DNA of 64,000 nt from CAWHPS01 sp963831235. GTDB taxonomy: Bacteria; Fibrobacterota; OXYB2-FULL-49-7; JAEUSG01. Under the pieces are notes generated by a model that was not told the DNA's origin, did not search any database, and saw only the letters and a program-made list of their open reading frames with translations. Location: NCBI GenBank assembly GCA_963831235.1, contig CAWHPS010000059.1, positions 62,001 to 126,000 of the forward strand. Direction: 5' to 3'. Below, one piece after another: positions 38,600-47,343 of the stretch (its first letter is position 1; the number at the start of each line of letters is the position of its first letter). Made by a program: the position numbers and the translations under genes.

Positions 38600-39776
38600 T
38601 CAAGCAGCAGCCTTAACGGTCATATTTAATTTTTCTATCTGTGACTGAACCTTGACGATTAGCTCCCAAATGAATCCGCATAATTCACGGGCAATGGCGC
38701 ATTTTGCCTTGTTGCTGCATTTGCCTTGATTTCGCAAGTATTTATATCTGCTATATAGCCTGTCTTGACAACGCATTATAAATTCGCGTAATAGCACAGG
38801 GCTATCCGTAAGCGATGCCTCTGAACGCATCAACCGCCGATCCGTATAAAACTTAGCGGCTCCTACAAACGCAAGTCGCAGATAGGAATTACCTGCCTTT
38901 GTAATCCCCCGGGCCGGATCGTGTTTTCCGGAGGAATATTTCCTGGGAATCAAACAAACATAGTTCATCAAACGATCCTCTGTAGAAAAACGATGAAGAT
39001 CATGTCCCTCGACTATCAGCGTCATTGATCCTACGAACCCAAATCCCGGTAGAGTTTGATATAATGCCATAAGTTTTCCATAAGGATCATTTTTTAAAAA
39101 GAGTTCGGTCAGCTTTAAATCCAAATCCGATGTCTTGGTCTTCAATGTTTCCAATTCCGTGAGCATCATGTCCAACCGTATACGCGTACAAATCGGAAGT
39201 TCAACCGCTTTGAGCCACCGATGATGTTGAACCGTCCAGTTGGTTTTCGTACCGCTAAACTGTTGCCCTTGACGCTTCACTAATGAAAGAATATGCTGTT
39301 TCTGCTTGCCTATTGACCATGCCAGATCATAGCGATAACGAAGACACTCGCGGGCATCTTCGTCCGCCGCGTCGGGAATATGAACAAATCGAAGTAACCC
39401 CGCCATATAATAATCCAAATTTGCAATCGCGTCATCCCGATCCGTCTTCTGCTCCTTGCCGCGGTTTCGGAATCGAACTTGTCGCAATAAGCTTGCAATG
39501 ATAGCCATGCTTGACAAAATAGCGGTATGGCGAAAAACCTTTATTGCCGCATTCCACCAATACCATTACCTGTTCTTTGCTCCCCATCTTCTCAAGCTGA
39601 TTTCGCACGGCATGGTAGTCTCCCATAATATTCTTGTCCACCATCAATTCACCGGATAGAATGTTGACACCATACATATATATGTTTGATGTATGGTCAT
39701 CTAATGAAACAACCATGGGATACTCCTCCACTGCTTTCCTGTTTCGACAGACTGCTGCAATTTTGTAATTTCTCAT
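38600..39776 (-). pseudogene. IS110-family transposase, frameshifted
   Basis: Two overlapping frames make up one IS110-type (DEDD) transposase of about 391 aa. The N-terminal frame (39776 to 39432) has the RuvC-like start VVSLDDHTSNIYMYGVN and VLVECGNKGF; the C-terminal frame (to 38600) has EQKTDRDDAIANLDYYMAGLLRF and the transposase_20 region ALYQTLPGFGFVGSMTLI ... NYVCLIPRKYSSG. The frames shift by +1 near 39460-39475, in a GC-rich stretch; one extra base explains it. An AGGAG site precedes the ATG at 39776. As usual for IS110, no terminal repeats are seen, so the element's ends are not defined. Confidence 0.8.
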
Positions 39777-39778
39777 CT

Positions 39779-39855
39779 GAGACTCCTTCGGTTAAAGTGA
39801 TTTTTAAGCCTTTAGCGATGCTTAAAAATAAATTCTCACTTAACTTAGGAGTCTC
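39779..39855 (-). promoter_or_regulatory. Long hairpin sequestering the IS110 transposase ribosome site
   Basis: Outer arms GAGACTCCT (39779-39787) and AGGAGTCTC (39847-39855) are perfect complements; inner arms TTTTTAAGC (39801-39809) and GCTTAAAAA (39820-39828) and a TTAA(a)GTGA/TCACTTAA pair between them extend the fold. Read on the minus strand, the 3' arm is AGGAGTCTC, the Shine-Dalgarno two bases before the ATG. A transcript entering from outside would fold and hide this site. Confidence 0.6.
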
Positions 39856-39923
39856 TTATAATATCACCCGGAACAAATGCAAGGTTTGCCCCCCTTATCC
39901 GCCAATAATTATCTTTCATCATT

Positions 39924-41726
39924 ATGAAAGCAAATGAAATACGCGACAGCTTTATTGATTTCTTTAAAAAACGCGAGCATACCTTTGTACGGAGCGCACC
40001 GATCTTTCCTAAAGATGACCCGTCTCTTCTTTTCACCAACGCCGGGATGAACCAGTTCAAGAATATCTTCCTCGGCGTTTCCAATGAAGCGGGCCTGAAG
40101 CGCGCTGTCAACTCGCAAAAATGTATGCGAGTATCGGGCAAACACAATGACCTTGAAGAGGTCGGCCGCGACCATCACCATCATACATTCTTTGAAATGC
40201 TCGGCAACTGGTCTTTCGGCGATTATTATAAACGAGAGGCCATAACATGGGCATGGGAACTCCTTACGAGGGTATGGAAACTTCCCCGTGAAAACCTGTA
40301 TGTTACAGTGCACACAGACGACTCCGATGCCGAAGGGTTCTGGCTCAAGGACACTGACGTCATTCAGGCACACGTCTCAAAACTTGCCGAGAACTTCTGG
40401 GAAATGGGAGATACCGGCCCCTGCGGTTCATGCTCGGAAATCCATATCGACAGGGGGCCCGGCCATTGCGTAAATGAGAATGTTCCAGGGCATGCCTGCG
40501 GGGTAGGTGTTTCAGGGTGCGGCAGGTTTGTTGAGCTGTGGAATCTGGTCTTTATGCAAAGCAACCGCGAGAAAGACGGTTCCATCCACGACCTCCCCAA
40601 AAAAAACATAGATACTGGAATGGGGTTTGAACGGATTGTGGCCGTGCTTCAAAACAAGCCTTCAAATTATGACACTGATGTATTCAGCCCGATTATCATA
40701 AAACTGGAAAAGATGTCCGGTATGAAATACAGCCACGGCGAGGAAGGCGTGCCCTTCAGGGTCATAGCCGACCACGTCAGGGCCCTTGTGTTCGCAATTA
40801 CTGATGGTGTGCTGCCAAGCAACGAAGGACGCGGTTATGTAATGCGTAGGCTTTTACGCAGGGCCTTCCGGTTCGGAAAGAAACTAGGGTTCAAAGGCCC
40901 TTTTATAAATGAGCTGGTCCCGGAAATCACTCTTATGATGGGTCAGGCCTATCCTGAACTTGTTGAGCGGGCGGATTTTGTAAAGCGCATCCTCACGGCT
41001 GAGGAAAAATCATTTGAAAAGACACTCGACAAAGGGCTTGCGCTCTTTGAAGAAGCCGCGAAAGAGGCGAAATCCTCGGGTTCCGGAACAATCGATGGAA
41101 AAACGGTTTTTAAGCTTTACGATACTTTCGGATTCCCTGCTGATCTTACGGCCCAGGTTGCTCTCGAAGCCGGACTTGCAATTGACCAAAAAGGTTTTGA
41201 GGATGAAATGCAGAAACAGAAGGAGCGCGCCCGGGCATCCTCCAAGTTCAAAGATATGCAAGGTGCGGGTAATACTTGGATCGAAGTTACATCAGGGCCA
41301 TCCTCAATATTCACAGGTTATGATTCCCTGACCGAGGCATCGGTTATACGAAGGATACGAAAAACAGGCTCTGGATATGATTTTATTCTTGATAAATCGC
41401 CATTCTATGCGGAGCAAGGCGGCCAGTGCGGGGACACAGGACTTATTATAATAGAAGATCGGGCCACAGTTGAAATTATTGATGTTAAAAAAGAGGGCGA
41501 AGACATCGTCCATATCGGCCGCATTGAAGGTGATTTGGAACTTACTGGAACAGAAAAGGTCAGCGCTGAAGTAAACGAGCAAAGAAGAAACGAAATCCGT
41601 AAGAACCATACGGCAACACATATTGTCCAGTATGCACTTCGCAAGGTGTTGGGAAACCACGTCAAGCAGGCTGGCCAGGGCAATCGCATTAAAATTCGCC
41701 ACTTTATTTCTTATTGTCAACGGTAA
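39924..41726 (+). pseudogene. alaS: Alanyl-tRNA synthetase copy 1, N-terminal part, cut by an ISAs1 element
   Basis: AlaRS attaches alanine to tRNA-Ala. This part encodes 584 native residues plus 16 from the IS before a stop at 41726. The N-terminus (MKANEIRDSFIDFFKKREHTFVRSAPIFPKDDPSLLFTNAGM, shown only as family evidence across residues 1-42) is the class II aminoacylation domain. RVIADHVRALVFAITDGVLPSNEGRGYVMRRLLRR is the tRNA-recognition segment. The editing domain begins but stops after HTATH (zinc His pair). Removing the IS and one target-site copy gives an exact 2631-bp open frame (876 aa), so the insertion is the only lesion. Confidence 0.93.
41666..41675. repeat. Target-site duplication of the ISAs1 element (left)
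   Basis: GCAGGCTGGC at 41666-41675 is repeated exactly at 43191-43200. The uninterrupted alaS copy 2 has one such site (with one substitution, GCAGGCCGGC) at the corresponding place, which proves simple insertion. Confidence 0.95.
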
Positions 41727-41937
41727 TACGTGACACACGATCCGTTCTTGTTCTTGCAGTTACTTTGTTAGACTTGCCAGTTCTAATCATTTTCATGCAC
41801 TTTACTGTTTCAACCTCCCATTCCACAATTTCGCGTTTCTTGAAATTCATCGCTTTTGCCAAAGCATTGGGAAAATTAACATACCACTGATTTCCTTTCT
41901 TCCGTGAGATGAGTTGAATCGTTGTTGGATAGCCCAT
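41704..41937 (-). CDS. Small AbrB-like passenger protein of the IS
   Basis: 77 aa from ATG 41937 (AAGGAA about 9 bp upstream). The first 45 residues (TIQLISRKKGNQWYVNFPNALAKAMNFKKREIVEWEVE) look like a swapped-hairpin AbrB/SpoVT-type DNA-binding domain: a short strand, W-x-V-x-F/P, a helix, then G/K-x-x-V-E-W. The C-terminal 25 residues are basic. I recall similar small proteins in other IS elements but cannot search here. It is divergent from the transposase across a palindrome, so a repressor of transposition is a reasonable inference. Confidence 0.6.
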   Translation of the reverse strand: MGYPTTIQLISRKKGNQWYVNFPNALAKAMNFKKREIVEWEVETVKCMKMIRTGKSNKVTARTRTDRVSRITVDNKK

Positions 41938-41960
41938 GCCCAATTCCTTTCTATTTAAGT

Positions 41961-41984
41961 AGCTCTACGGATATCCGTAGAGCT
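41961..41984. promoter_or_regulatory. 24-bp perfect palindrome between the IS passenger gene and transposase
   Basis: The sequence from AGCTCTACGGAT to its exact complement ATCCGTAGAGCT has no spacer. It lies 23 bp upstream of the passenger ATG and about 60 bp upstream of the transposase ATG, just before TATTATAGTATAAAG, a likely -10 region. The position is that of an operator shared by two divergent promoters. Confidence 0.65.
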
Positions 41985-42043
41985 ATATTATAGTATAAAG
42001 AAGAGGCAATGTCCACATTTTATTTTACCTATAAGGGGGATTT

Positions 42044-43177
42044 ATGATTTCAACGCCATGCACTTTTATCGAATACTTCCAAGACATACCGGACCCACGC
42101 ATAGAACGTAAAAAACTCCACAAACTTATCGACATAATTGTTGTCTTGGTATGTGCTACCCTTTGCGGCGCCAAGTCATTCGAGGAAGTCGAATTATTTG
42201 GCAACGAGCGAATAGAGTGGCTTAAACAGTTTCTTGAACTCAAAAACGGCATTCCATCGCATGACACTTTTGGGCGGGCCAGTGCCTTGCTAAATCCGAA
42301 AGACTTTCAAGAATGCTTTATAAAATGGGTTGAGGCGTTACGATTGCCGAAACAAAATGAAGTAATTGCAGTCGATGGAAAAACCGCACGGCGTTCATTT
42401 GATACCAAGGCCGACCGAAATGCTATCCATGTCGTTAGTGCCTGGGCAGCAGAAAATAACTTGGTACTGGGGCAAATAAAGGTGAATGATAAATCCAACG
42501 AAATCACCGCTATCCCTGAATTGCTGAATATGCTCATGGTGAAAGGATGTATCGTCACTATCGATGCAATGGGTTGTCAAAAAGCTATTGCCGACAATAT
42601 TGTAACCAATGGCGCGGATTATGTTCTCGCCGTTAAAGAAAATCAACCGAGCCTGTATGAACAAATCCGCAACCGCGTAGATACTGTCGTGGTGGATGGG
42701 TTGAAAGATGTGGCCCATGACACGTATTCAACAGAGGATAAGGGACATGGTCGCGAAGAGCATCGTGAGTATCATGTTATCGATGATATTACCTGGCTAA
42801 AAAATAAGGAACAGTGGCGATCATTGTCTGCTATCGGTGCTGTTCACTCCATAAGGAAAACAAAAAAAGCAGAGCAGACAGAAATACGGTATTATATTCT
42901 CAGTCGTAAAATGTCGGCAAAACAGTTTGGTCAGGCAGTACGCAGTCATTGGGGAATTGAAAACAAATTGCATTGGAATCTGGATGTGTCTTTTAGAGAG
43001 GATGACTGTCGCATTAGAAAATCAAATGCACCAACAAATATGAATGTAGTCCGGCATGTCGCTATAAATCTATTGAGACAGGAAACATCAATAAAAGCCA
43101 GTATCGTACGCAAACAATTAAAAGCAGCTTTGAGCACACAATATTTGGAGCGCATCCTTGGAATCGTTAAATTTTAA
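42044..43177 (+). CDS. ISAs1-family transposase
   Basis: A 377-aa DDE transposase. It has the family N-terminus (IPDPRIERKKLHKLIDIIVV), VIAVDGKTARRS (first Asp), VTIDAMGCQKAIA (second Asp), VKENQPSLYEQI and RSHWGIENKLHWNLDVSFREDDCRIR (Glu). An AAGGGGG site lies 6 bp upstream of the ATG. Its TAA stop (43175-43177) overlaps the ATG (43177) of the downstream AlaRS C-terminal frame as TAATG. Confidence 0.95.
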   Translation: MISTPCTFIEYFQDIPDPRIERKKLHKLIDIIVVLVCATLCGAKSFEEVELFGNERIEWLKQFLELKNGIPSHDTFGRASALLNPKDFQECFIKWVEALRLPKQNEVIAVDGKTARRSFDTKADRNAIHVVSAWAAENNLVLGQIKVNDKSNEITAIPELLNMLMVKGCIVTIDAMGCQKAIADNIVTNGADYVLAVKENQPSLYEQIRNRVDTVVVDGLKDVAHDTYSTEDKGHGREEHREYHVIDDITWLKNKEQWRSLSAIGAVHSIRKTKKAEQTEIRYYILSRKMSAKQFGQAVRSHWGIENKLHWNLDVSFREDDCRIRKSNAPTNMNVVRHVAINLLRQETSIKASIVRKQLKAALSTQYLERILGIVKF

Positions 43178-44079
43178 TGCGATTGCCCTGGCAGGCTGGC
43201 TCCCTGAATAATCCGGAGAGGTTACGTTTCGACTTCACCCATTATGCCGCACTTTCAGATGATGAACTCATTAATACCGAACGAATCTGCAACGAGATTG
43301 TCCTCATGAACCTTCCTGTTTCAACTCAGGTTACGACCCTGAAAGAGGCTGAAGGCCATGGCGCACTTGCCCTTTTCGGGGAAAAGTACGGTGAACATGT
43401 ACGCATGGTCAAAATCGGGAATGAAAGTATAGAGCTTTGCGGCGGTACACATGTAAAATCAACAGGTGAAATTGGATACATACAGATTGTATCTGAAAGC
43501 AGCATCTCAGCTGGAATGAGGCGTATTGAGGCGATAACAGGCCGTTGTTTCGGAGAGAATTTCCGGGCCGGACAGCAGGTGGTAAAAACCCTTTGCAGGA
43601 TTTTCAAAACGCAATTCTCAAAAATACCCGATCAGGTTGAAGTATTATCAGATAAAATCAAGTCCCTTGAAAAGGAGACAGCCACTCTTCGCATGAAAGT
43701 TGCGTTTTCAAATATGGATGAATTGTTAAAGAACGCAAATGAAATTAAAGGAATAAAATTCATCAAGGAATATTTAAGGGGATGTGATCGTGAATCCATT
43801 CAAGCCAAAGCTGAAGCACTTGTTGCAAAAGCCGGGTCCGGCATTGCAGCACTTTTCGGGACGCAAGAAGGCAAATGCACAATAATAGTAGCTGTCTCAC
43901 CAGACCTTATCACTGGCAAGAAACTCCATGCGGGAAATATTCTTAAAAGTCTGTCCGAGGCCGCGGGTGGCAAAGGAGGCGGACGCCATAATCTGGCTCA
44001 GGGAGGAGCAAAAGATGAGGGCCTTCTTGAAAGCGTATTTGCCAGGGCCGATGAAATCGTTGGGAGCTTTATTAAATGA
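43177..44079 (+). pseudogene. alaS: Alanyl-tRNA synthetase copy 1, C-terminal part (editing and C-Ala domains)
   Basis: The 300-aa open frame begins at an ATG supplied by the right terminal repeat of the IS (MRLPW) and runs in the native frame from QAGSLNN onward. It holds the rest of the editing domain with CGGTHVKSTGEIG (the Cys/His of the editing zinc site) and the DHHA1/C-Ala domain (GKGGGRHNLAQGGAKD). The HTATH half of the editing site is on the other fragment. It could be translated by coupling to the transposase stop, but whether the halves work together is unknown. Confidence 0.9.
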
Positions 44080-44813
44080 GCGTGAAGGACACACTCCTTG
44101 GCAACCGCGAAAAAGGAGCAAATTATGTTGTCCTTCTTGACCCTGACAAGCTTGATATTGAAAAGGCTTCAGTAGCATCCGAAAGATGCAACAAAGCCGG
44201 GGTTGATGCTATTTTCGTTGGTGGCAGCACAGTTAGCCATAAGATTTTCAGCGCAATAGTAAAATGTATCAAGAAAAACTCCGATATTCCGGTCATACTT
44301 TTTCCAGGAAGTTTCGAGCAGATCGTTCCTGATGTTGATGCAGTGCTGTTCATGTCGCTCTTATCCGGCAGAAATCCCCGTTTTCTTATCGAAGAACAGG
44401 TAAAAGGGGCTGCATTAATCAGGAAATACGGAATAGAGACGATTTCAATGGGCTATCTTTTGATTGAATCCGATGTTCCATCAGCAGTTGAAAAGGTCAC
44501 GGGCACAAATCCCATCCCACGTAATGATATCGAATGCGCTGTAAACCATGCTCTGGCTGCAAAATACTTCGGCATGGATGTTATTTATCTTGAAGGCGGC
44601 AGTGGCGTAGGGCTTTCAGTCCCAGACAACATGATAAAATCAGTCAAACAGGCAACAGGGATGCCCCTTATTGTCGGCGGGGGAATAAAAACCCCAGAAG
44701 AGGCAAGGAATAAGGTTTTTGCCGGTGCTGACATAATTGTTACAGGAAATGTTCTTGAAAAAGATGTCTTGGTTCATCTTCTTGAGAATTTTGTAAAAGC
44801 CATCCATTCCTGA
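44076..44813 (+). CDS. GGGPS/PcrB-family prenyl-glyceryl-phosphate synthase (copy 1)
   Basis: A 245-aa TIM-barrel enzyme that joins a polyprenyl diphosphate to sn-glycerol-1-phosphate, the first ether-bond step of archaeal-type lipids. Motifs: VVLLDPDK (residues 18-25), FVGGST, ILFPGSFEQI, SLLSGRNPRFLI, ISMGYLLIE, IYLEGGSGVG (G1P phosphate region) and IVGGGIKTPEEA ... GADIIVTGNV. It overlaps the alaS stop by 4 bp (ATGA), so it is normally co-translated with alaS. Chain length cannot be read from the sequence. About ten residues differ from copy 2. Confidence 0.88.
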   Translation: MSVKDTLLGNREKGANYVVLLDPDKLDIEKASVASERCNKAGVDAIFVGGSTVSHKIFSAIVKCIKKNSDIPVILFPGSFEQIVPDVDAVLFMSLLSGRNPRFLIEEQVKGAALIRKYGIETISMGYLLIESDVPSAVEKVTGTNPIPRNDIECAVNHALAAKYFGMDVIYLEGGSGVGLSVPDNMIKSVKQATGMPLIVGGGIKTPEEARNKVFAGADIIVTGNVLEKDVLVHLLENFVKAIHS

Positions 44814-45021
44814 AAATTCACCAGGTTTAAAATCCACGCATCAACTCAATATTATGTTTTGTTTTATTAATTACGGAGTTTGGGATACCATTTTCGTTTT
44901 TTATTCTCATGGTTTTGATAATAGATAAGCGGACTTGTCAGGTTCTGCTATATAATATTATGTTTTCATAAGAAAATGACCTGTATTTTTTTTACAAGCA
45001 CACTTAATGAAGGAGCGGTCC

Positions 45022-45249
45022 ATGCGTTCTCGTATATCAATTGATCCTGAAATATGTCATGGGAAACCTGTTATTAGAAAAACAAGGGTGTTGGTATCAA
45101 ATATTTTAGCAGATCTTGCCGTTGGCCGTACTTTTCATCAGGTGATTAAGAACTATCCTTCAATCACAGAAGATGACATACGGGCGGCACTTGAGTTCGG
45201 GAGCCAGCTTGCTAAGTTTGAAAGTATTCCATATGGGGCGGCCATCTGA
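45022..45249 (+). CDS. DUF433-family antitoxin-like protein
   Basis: 75 aa from ATG 45022, with AAGGAG 6 bp upstream (an upstream ATG at 45007 is less likely). The sequence ISIDPEICHGKPVIRKTRVLVSNILADLAVG is the DUF433 hallmark (GKPxIxGTRIxV), with a C-terminal helix-turn-helix-like part (TEDDIRAALEFGSQLA). It overlaps the toxin-like gene by 1 bp. DUF433 proteins commonly act as DNA-binding antitoxins to DUF5615 PIN-like toxins. Confidence 0.85.
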   Translation: MRSRISIDPEICHGKPVIRKTRVLVSNILADLAVGRTFHQVIKNYPSITEDDIRAALEFGSQLAKFESIPYGAAI

Positions 45250-45605
45250 TGGTTTTTTTTCTTGACGAGAATTTTCCCAAAGGCGCGGTGGAACTGATAG
45301 AAAGGCTTGGTCATAAAGTCCATGACATACGAGGCAGTAATCTTGAAGGGTTAAAGGATAATAAAATATTTGATTTAGCCTTAAAGAAAAAGGCCATATT
45401 TTTAACCACGGATAAAGATTTTTTCCATACGATTCCGCGTATATATAAAAAGCACTTTGGAATAATTGTTATTACATTGTCCAAACCTGATTCGAACAGT
45501 ATTATCGAGAAGTTGAGGTGGGCTTTAAATTTTATTGCAAAATTAAATTTTGAGGACTCATGTCTTTTATTAAGCGACAGACGCCATTATTTTTCAAGAA
45601 TATAG
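45249..45605 (+). CDS. DUF5615 PIN-like toxin
   Basis: A 118-aa PIN-like nuclease domain. The acidic residues stand at the expected places: FFLDENFPKGAV (residues 3-14), a central Glu/Asp region and FLTTDKDFFH (about 56-65). It is the predicted RNase partner of the DUF433 antitoxin. The pair is absent from copy 2 of the block, so it arrived in copy 1 or was lost from copy 2. Confidence 0.82.
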   Translation: MVFFLDENFPKGAVELIERLGHKVHDIRGSNLEGLKDNKIFDLALKKKAIFLTTDKDFFHTIPRIYKKHFGIIVITLSKPDSNSIIEKLRWALNFIAKLNFEDSCLLLSDRRHYFSRI

Positions 45606-45768
45606 CGACATTAACTTTCCACACTATAGCAAATTCCCCTGTTATTTTACTATTTGAATTGAGGATGGAATTGCAGTATTTCTTTTAAATCCCGATTGAT
45701 TCAAAACAAATCGTTTCGTCAACTAAAAAGTGCTTACCTCAAGAATTTATGAGAATAGTGGAGTTTGA

Positions 45769-47025
45769 TCAGGAAGCAAGCTTCTGTGCCTGAACACCCG
45801 CTTCACCACGGACAAAAACAGGGTCCTTGCGTCCTTTAATAACGTCCCCGTCTATTATAATCCCGATAACGTCCTTCTGGTTAGGAACCTCGTACATTAT
45901 ATCAACCATTATATTTTCCATCACAAGCCTTAAGCCCCGGGCTCCGGTTTTCTTGCTCTGGGCGGTTGACACAATTTCGTCAAGCGCGCAGTCGGTTACG
46001 GTAAGTTCGACATTTTCTATTTCCATCAGCTTTTTATATTGCTTAATAAGGGCGTTGCGAGGCTCAGTAAGTATTGAGCGCAATGCATGTTTGTCAAGCT
46101 CGTTTAGTACCGCAAGGACCGGCAAACGGCCTACCATTTCAGGAATAAGGCCATATTGGATCAAATCTGAGGGCTCCACCATTGAAAGAAGGCGGTTGCG
46201 ATCCTTTATTTTGCCCAGCTTTTCCTTGCTGGAAAAACCCATCTGCCCTTTCCCTGTCCGTTTTGAAATAACATCTTCTATTCCTTCGAAAGCACCTCCG
46301 CATATAAAAAGAATGTTCTTGGTATTTATATGCACAAGGTTCTGTTCAGGATGCTTGCGGCCTCCCTTGGGAGGAACAGATGCAACAGTGCCTTCAAGAA
46401 TCTTGAGTAATCCCTGCTGAACGCCTTCGCCCGACACATCACGTGTAATGGATGGGTTCGCGGATTTGCGGGAGATTTTATCGATCTCATCAACATAGAC
46501 TATGCCATTTTCAGCAGCCGCGACATCGTAGTTTGCGGCCTGAAGTAATCGTACCAGAATGTTTTCAACATCCTCGCCAACATAGCCGGCTTCAGTGAGT
46601 ACTGTGGCATCAACAATTGTAAATGGAACTTTCAGAAAACGGGCCAGCGTCTGGGCAAGAAGGGTTTTGCCGCTTCCTGTGGGCCCAAGAAGAAGAATGT
46701 TTGACTTGTCAATTTCAACATCCCCGGGCCTTAACCTGTGACGAATACGTTTATAATGATTGTAAACAAGTACTGATAGATATTGCTTGGCCTTGTTCTG
46801 GCCTATTACATATTGATCCAGTTCCTGCTTTATGGCTGATGGTTTGGGAAGGGAAAAGCCCAGGAAATCCTTGCCTGCAGTGCGATCCTCTTCCTTTAAC
46901 ATATCCATGCACATATCAATGCAGCGATCGCAGATATTGGCTTCCATTCCGGTTATGATTTTTCTGACTTCAACCGTAGTGCGCTTGCAGAAGGAACATG
47001 TGGTTTTTTGGAATCTGGTGCTCAT
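45769..47025 (-). CDS. clpX: ATP-dependent Clp protease ATP-binding subunit ClpX (copy 1)
   Basis: 418 aa, full length. The N-terminal zinc finger (CSFCKR ... CDRCIDMC), Walker A GPTGSGKT near residue 120, Walker B IVYVDEIDKI near 180 and the ClpX GYVGEDVE pore loop are all present. ClpX unfolds tagged proteins and feeds them to ClpP. It differs from copy 2 at only about two residues although many silent positions differ. Its clpP neighbour is truncated. Confidence 0.96.
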   Translation of the reverse strand: MSTRFQKTTCSFCKRTTVEVRKIITGMEANICDRCIDMCMDMLKEEDRTAGKDFLGFSLPKPSAIKQELDQYVIGQNKAKQYLSVLVYNHYKRIRHRLRPGDVEIDKSNILLLGPTGSGKTLLAQTLARFLKVPFTIVDATVLTEAGYVGEDVENILVRLLQAANYDVAAAENGIVYVDEIDKISRKSANPSITRDVSGEGVQQGLLKILEGTVASVPPKGGRKHPEQNLVHINTKNILFICGGAFEGIEDVISKRTGKGQMGFSSKEKLGKIKDRNRLLSMVEPSDLIQYGLIPEMVGRLPVLAVLNELDKHALRSILTEPRNALIKQYKKLMEIENVELTVTDCALDEIVSTAQSKKTGARGLRLVMENIMVDIMYEVPNQKDVIGIIIDGDVIKGRKDPVFVRGEAGVQAQKLAS

Positions 47026-47343
47026 TTATTTTCTGTCTCCCTTGTTTCTTATGATTTCGTCGATAAGCCCGTATTCGAGGGCCTCTTCAGCGCTCATAAA
47101 GAAATTTCGATCAGAATCCTTGATGATTCTTTCAACAGGCTGGCCGGTATGGTGGGACAGTATGGCGTTAAGACGCTCTTTTATCCTGAGTATTTCCTTT
47201 GCATGGATCTGGATATCCGAAGATTGCCCGCCAATTCCGCCGATGGGCTGATGGATCATGATGCGGGTGTTCGCGAGCGTAAAACGTTTTCCCCTGGTAC
47301 CGGCGCACAGGAGAATGGCCCCCATGCTGGCAGCCTGCCCCAT
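47026..47343 (-). pseudogene. clpP: ClpP protease subunit, 5'-truncated (copy 1)
   Basis: The codons from Met92 onward (GQAASMGAILL) survive and match copy 2 except for two residues. The first 91 residues are missing. The catalytic Ser, His and Asp are kept, but the axial loops and first helices are lost, so a working protease ring is unlikely. The break coincides with the start of an unrelated secreted-protein gene on the other strand. Confidence 0.9.

Larger units (their letters stand above)
41676..43190. mobile_element. ISAs1-family insertion sequence with passenger gene
   Basis: A 1515-bp element with perfect 20-bp terminal inverted repeats, CAGGGCAATCGCATTAAAAT at 41676 and its complement ending at 43190, flanked by 10-bp target duplications. 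It carries an ISAs1 transposase (plus strand) and a divergent small gene (minus strand) with a 24-bp palindrome between them. Both ends and both genes look intact, so it may still be active. Confidence 0.95.
39881..47343. repeat. Duplicated housekeeping block, copy 1 (alaS-GGGPS-clpX-clpP')
   Basis: This is homologous to 55792-60769. Homology begins at AAGGTTTGCCCCCCTTATC (39881 / 55792) and ends inside clpP at 47343 / 60769. Copy 1 contains two extra segments: the ISAs1 element (41676-43190 plus one target-site copy) and about 955 bp between GGGPS and clpX. The copies differ by scattered substitutions, mostly at third codon positions, while the proteins stay almost identical. Confidence 0.92.

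Noticed and set aside
44930..44960. A TTGTCA/TATAAT promoter before the DUF433 gene
   Set aside because: The spacing is 10 bp, too short for a sigma-70 promoter.
45827..46420. A plus-strand frame antisense to clpX (a counterpart exists at 59253-59924)
   Set aside because: It is conserved only because clpX is conserved, with no start signal or motif.
47258..47343. The first 28 codons of the plus-strand frame ending at 49108
   Set aside because: They are antisense clpP and not part of the secreted protein; the real gene has lost its start at the junction.
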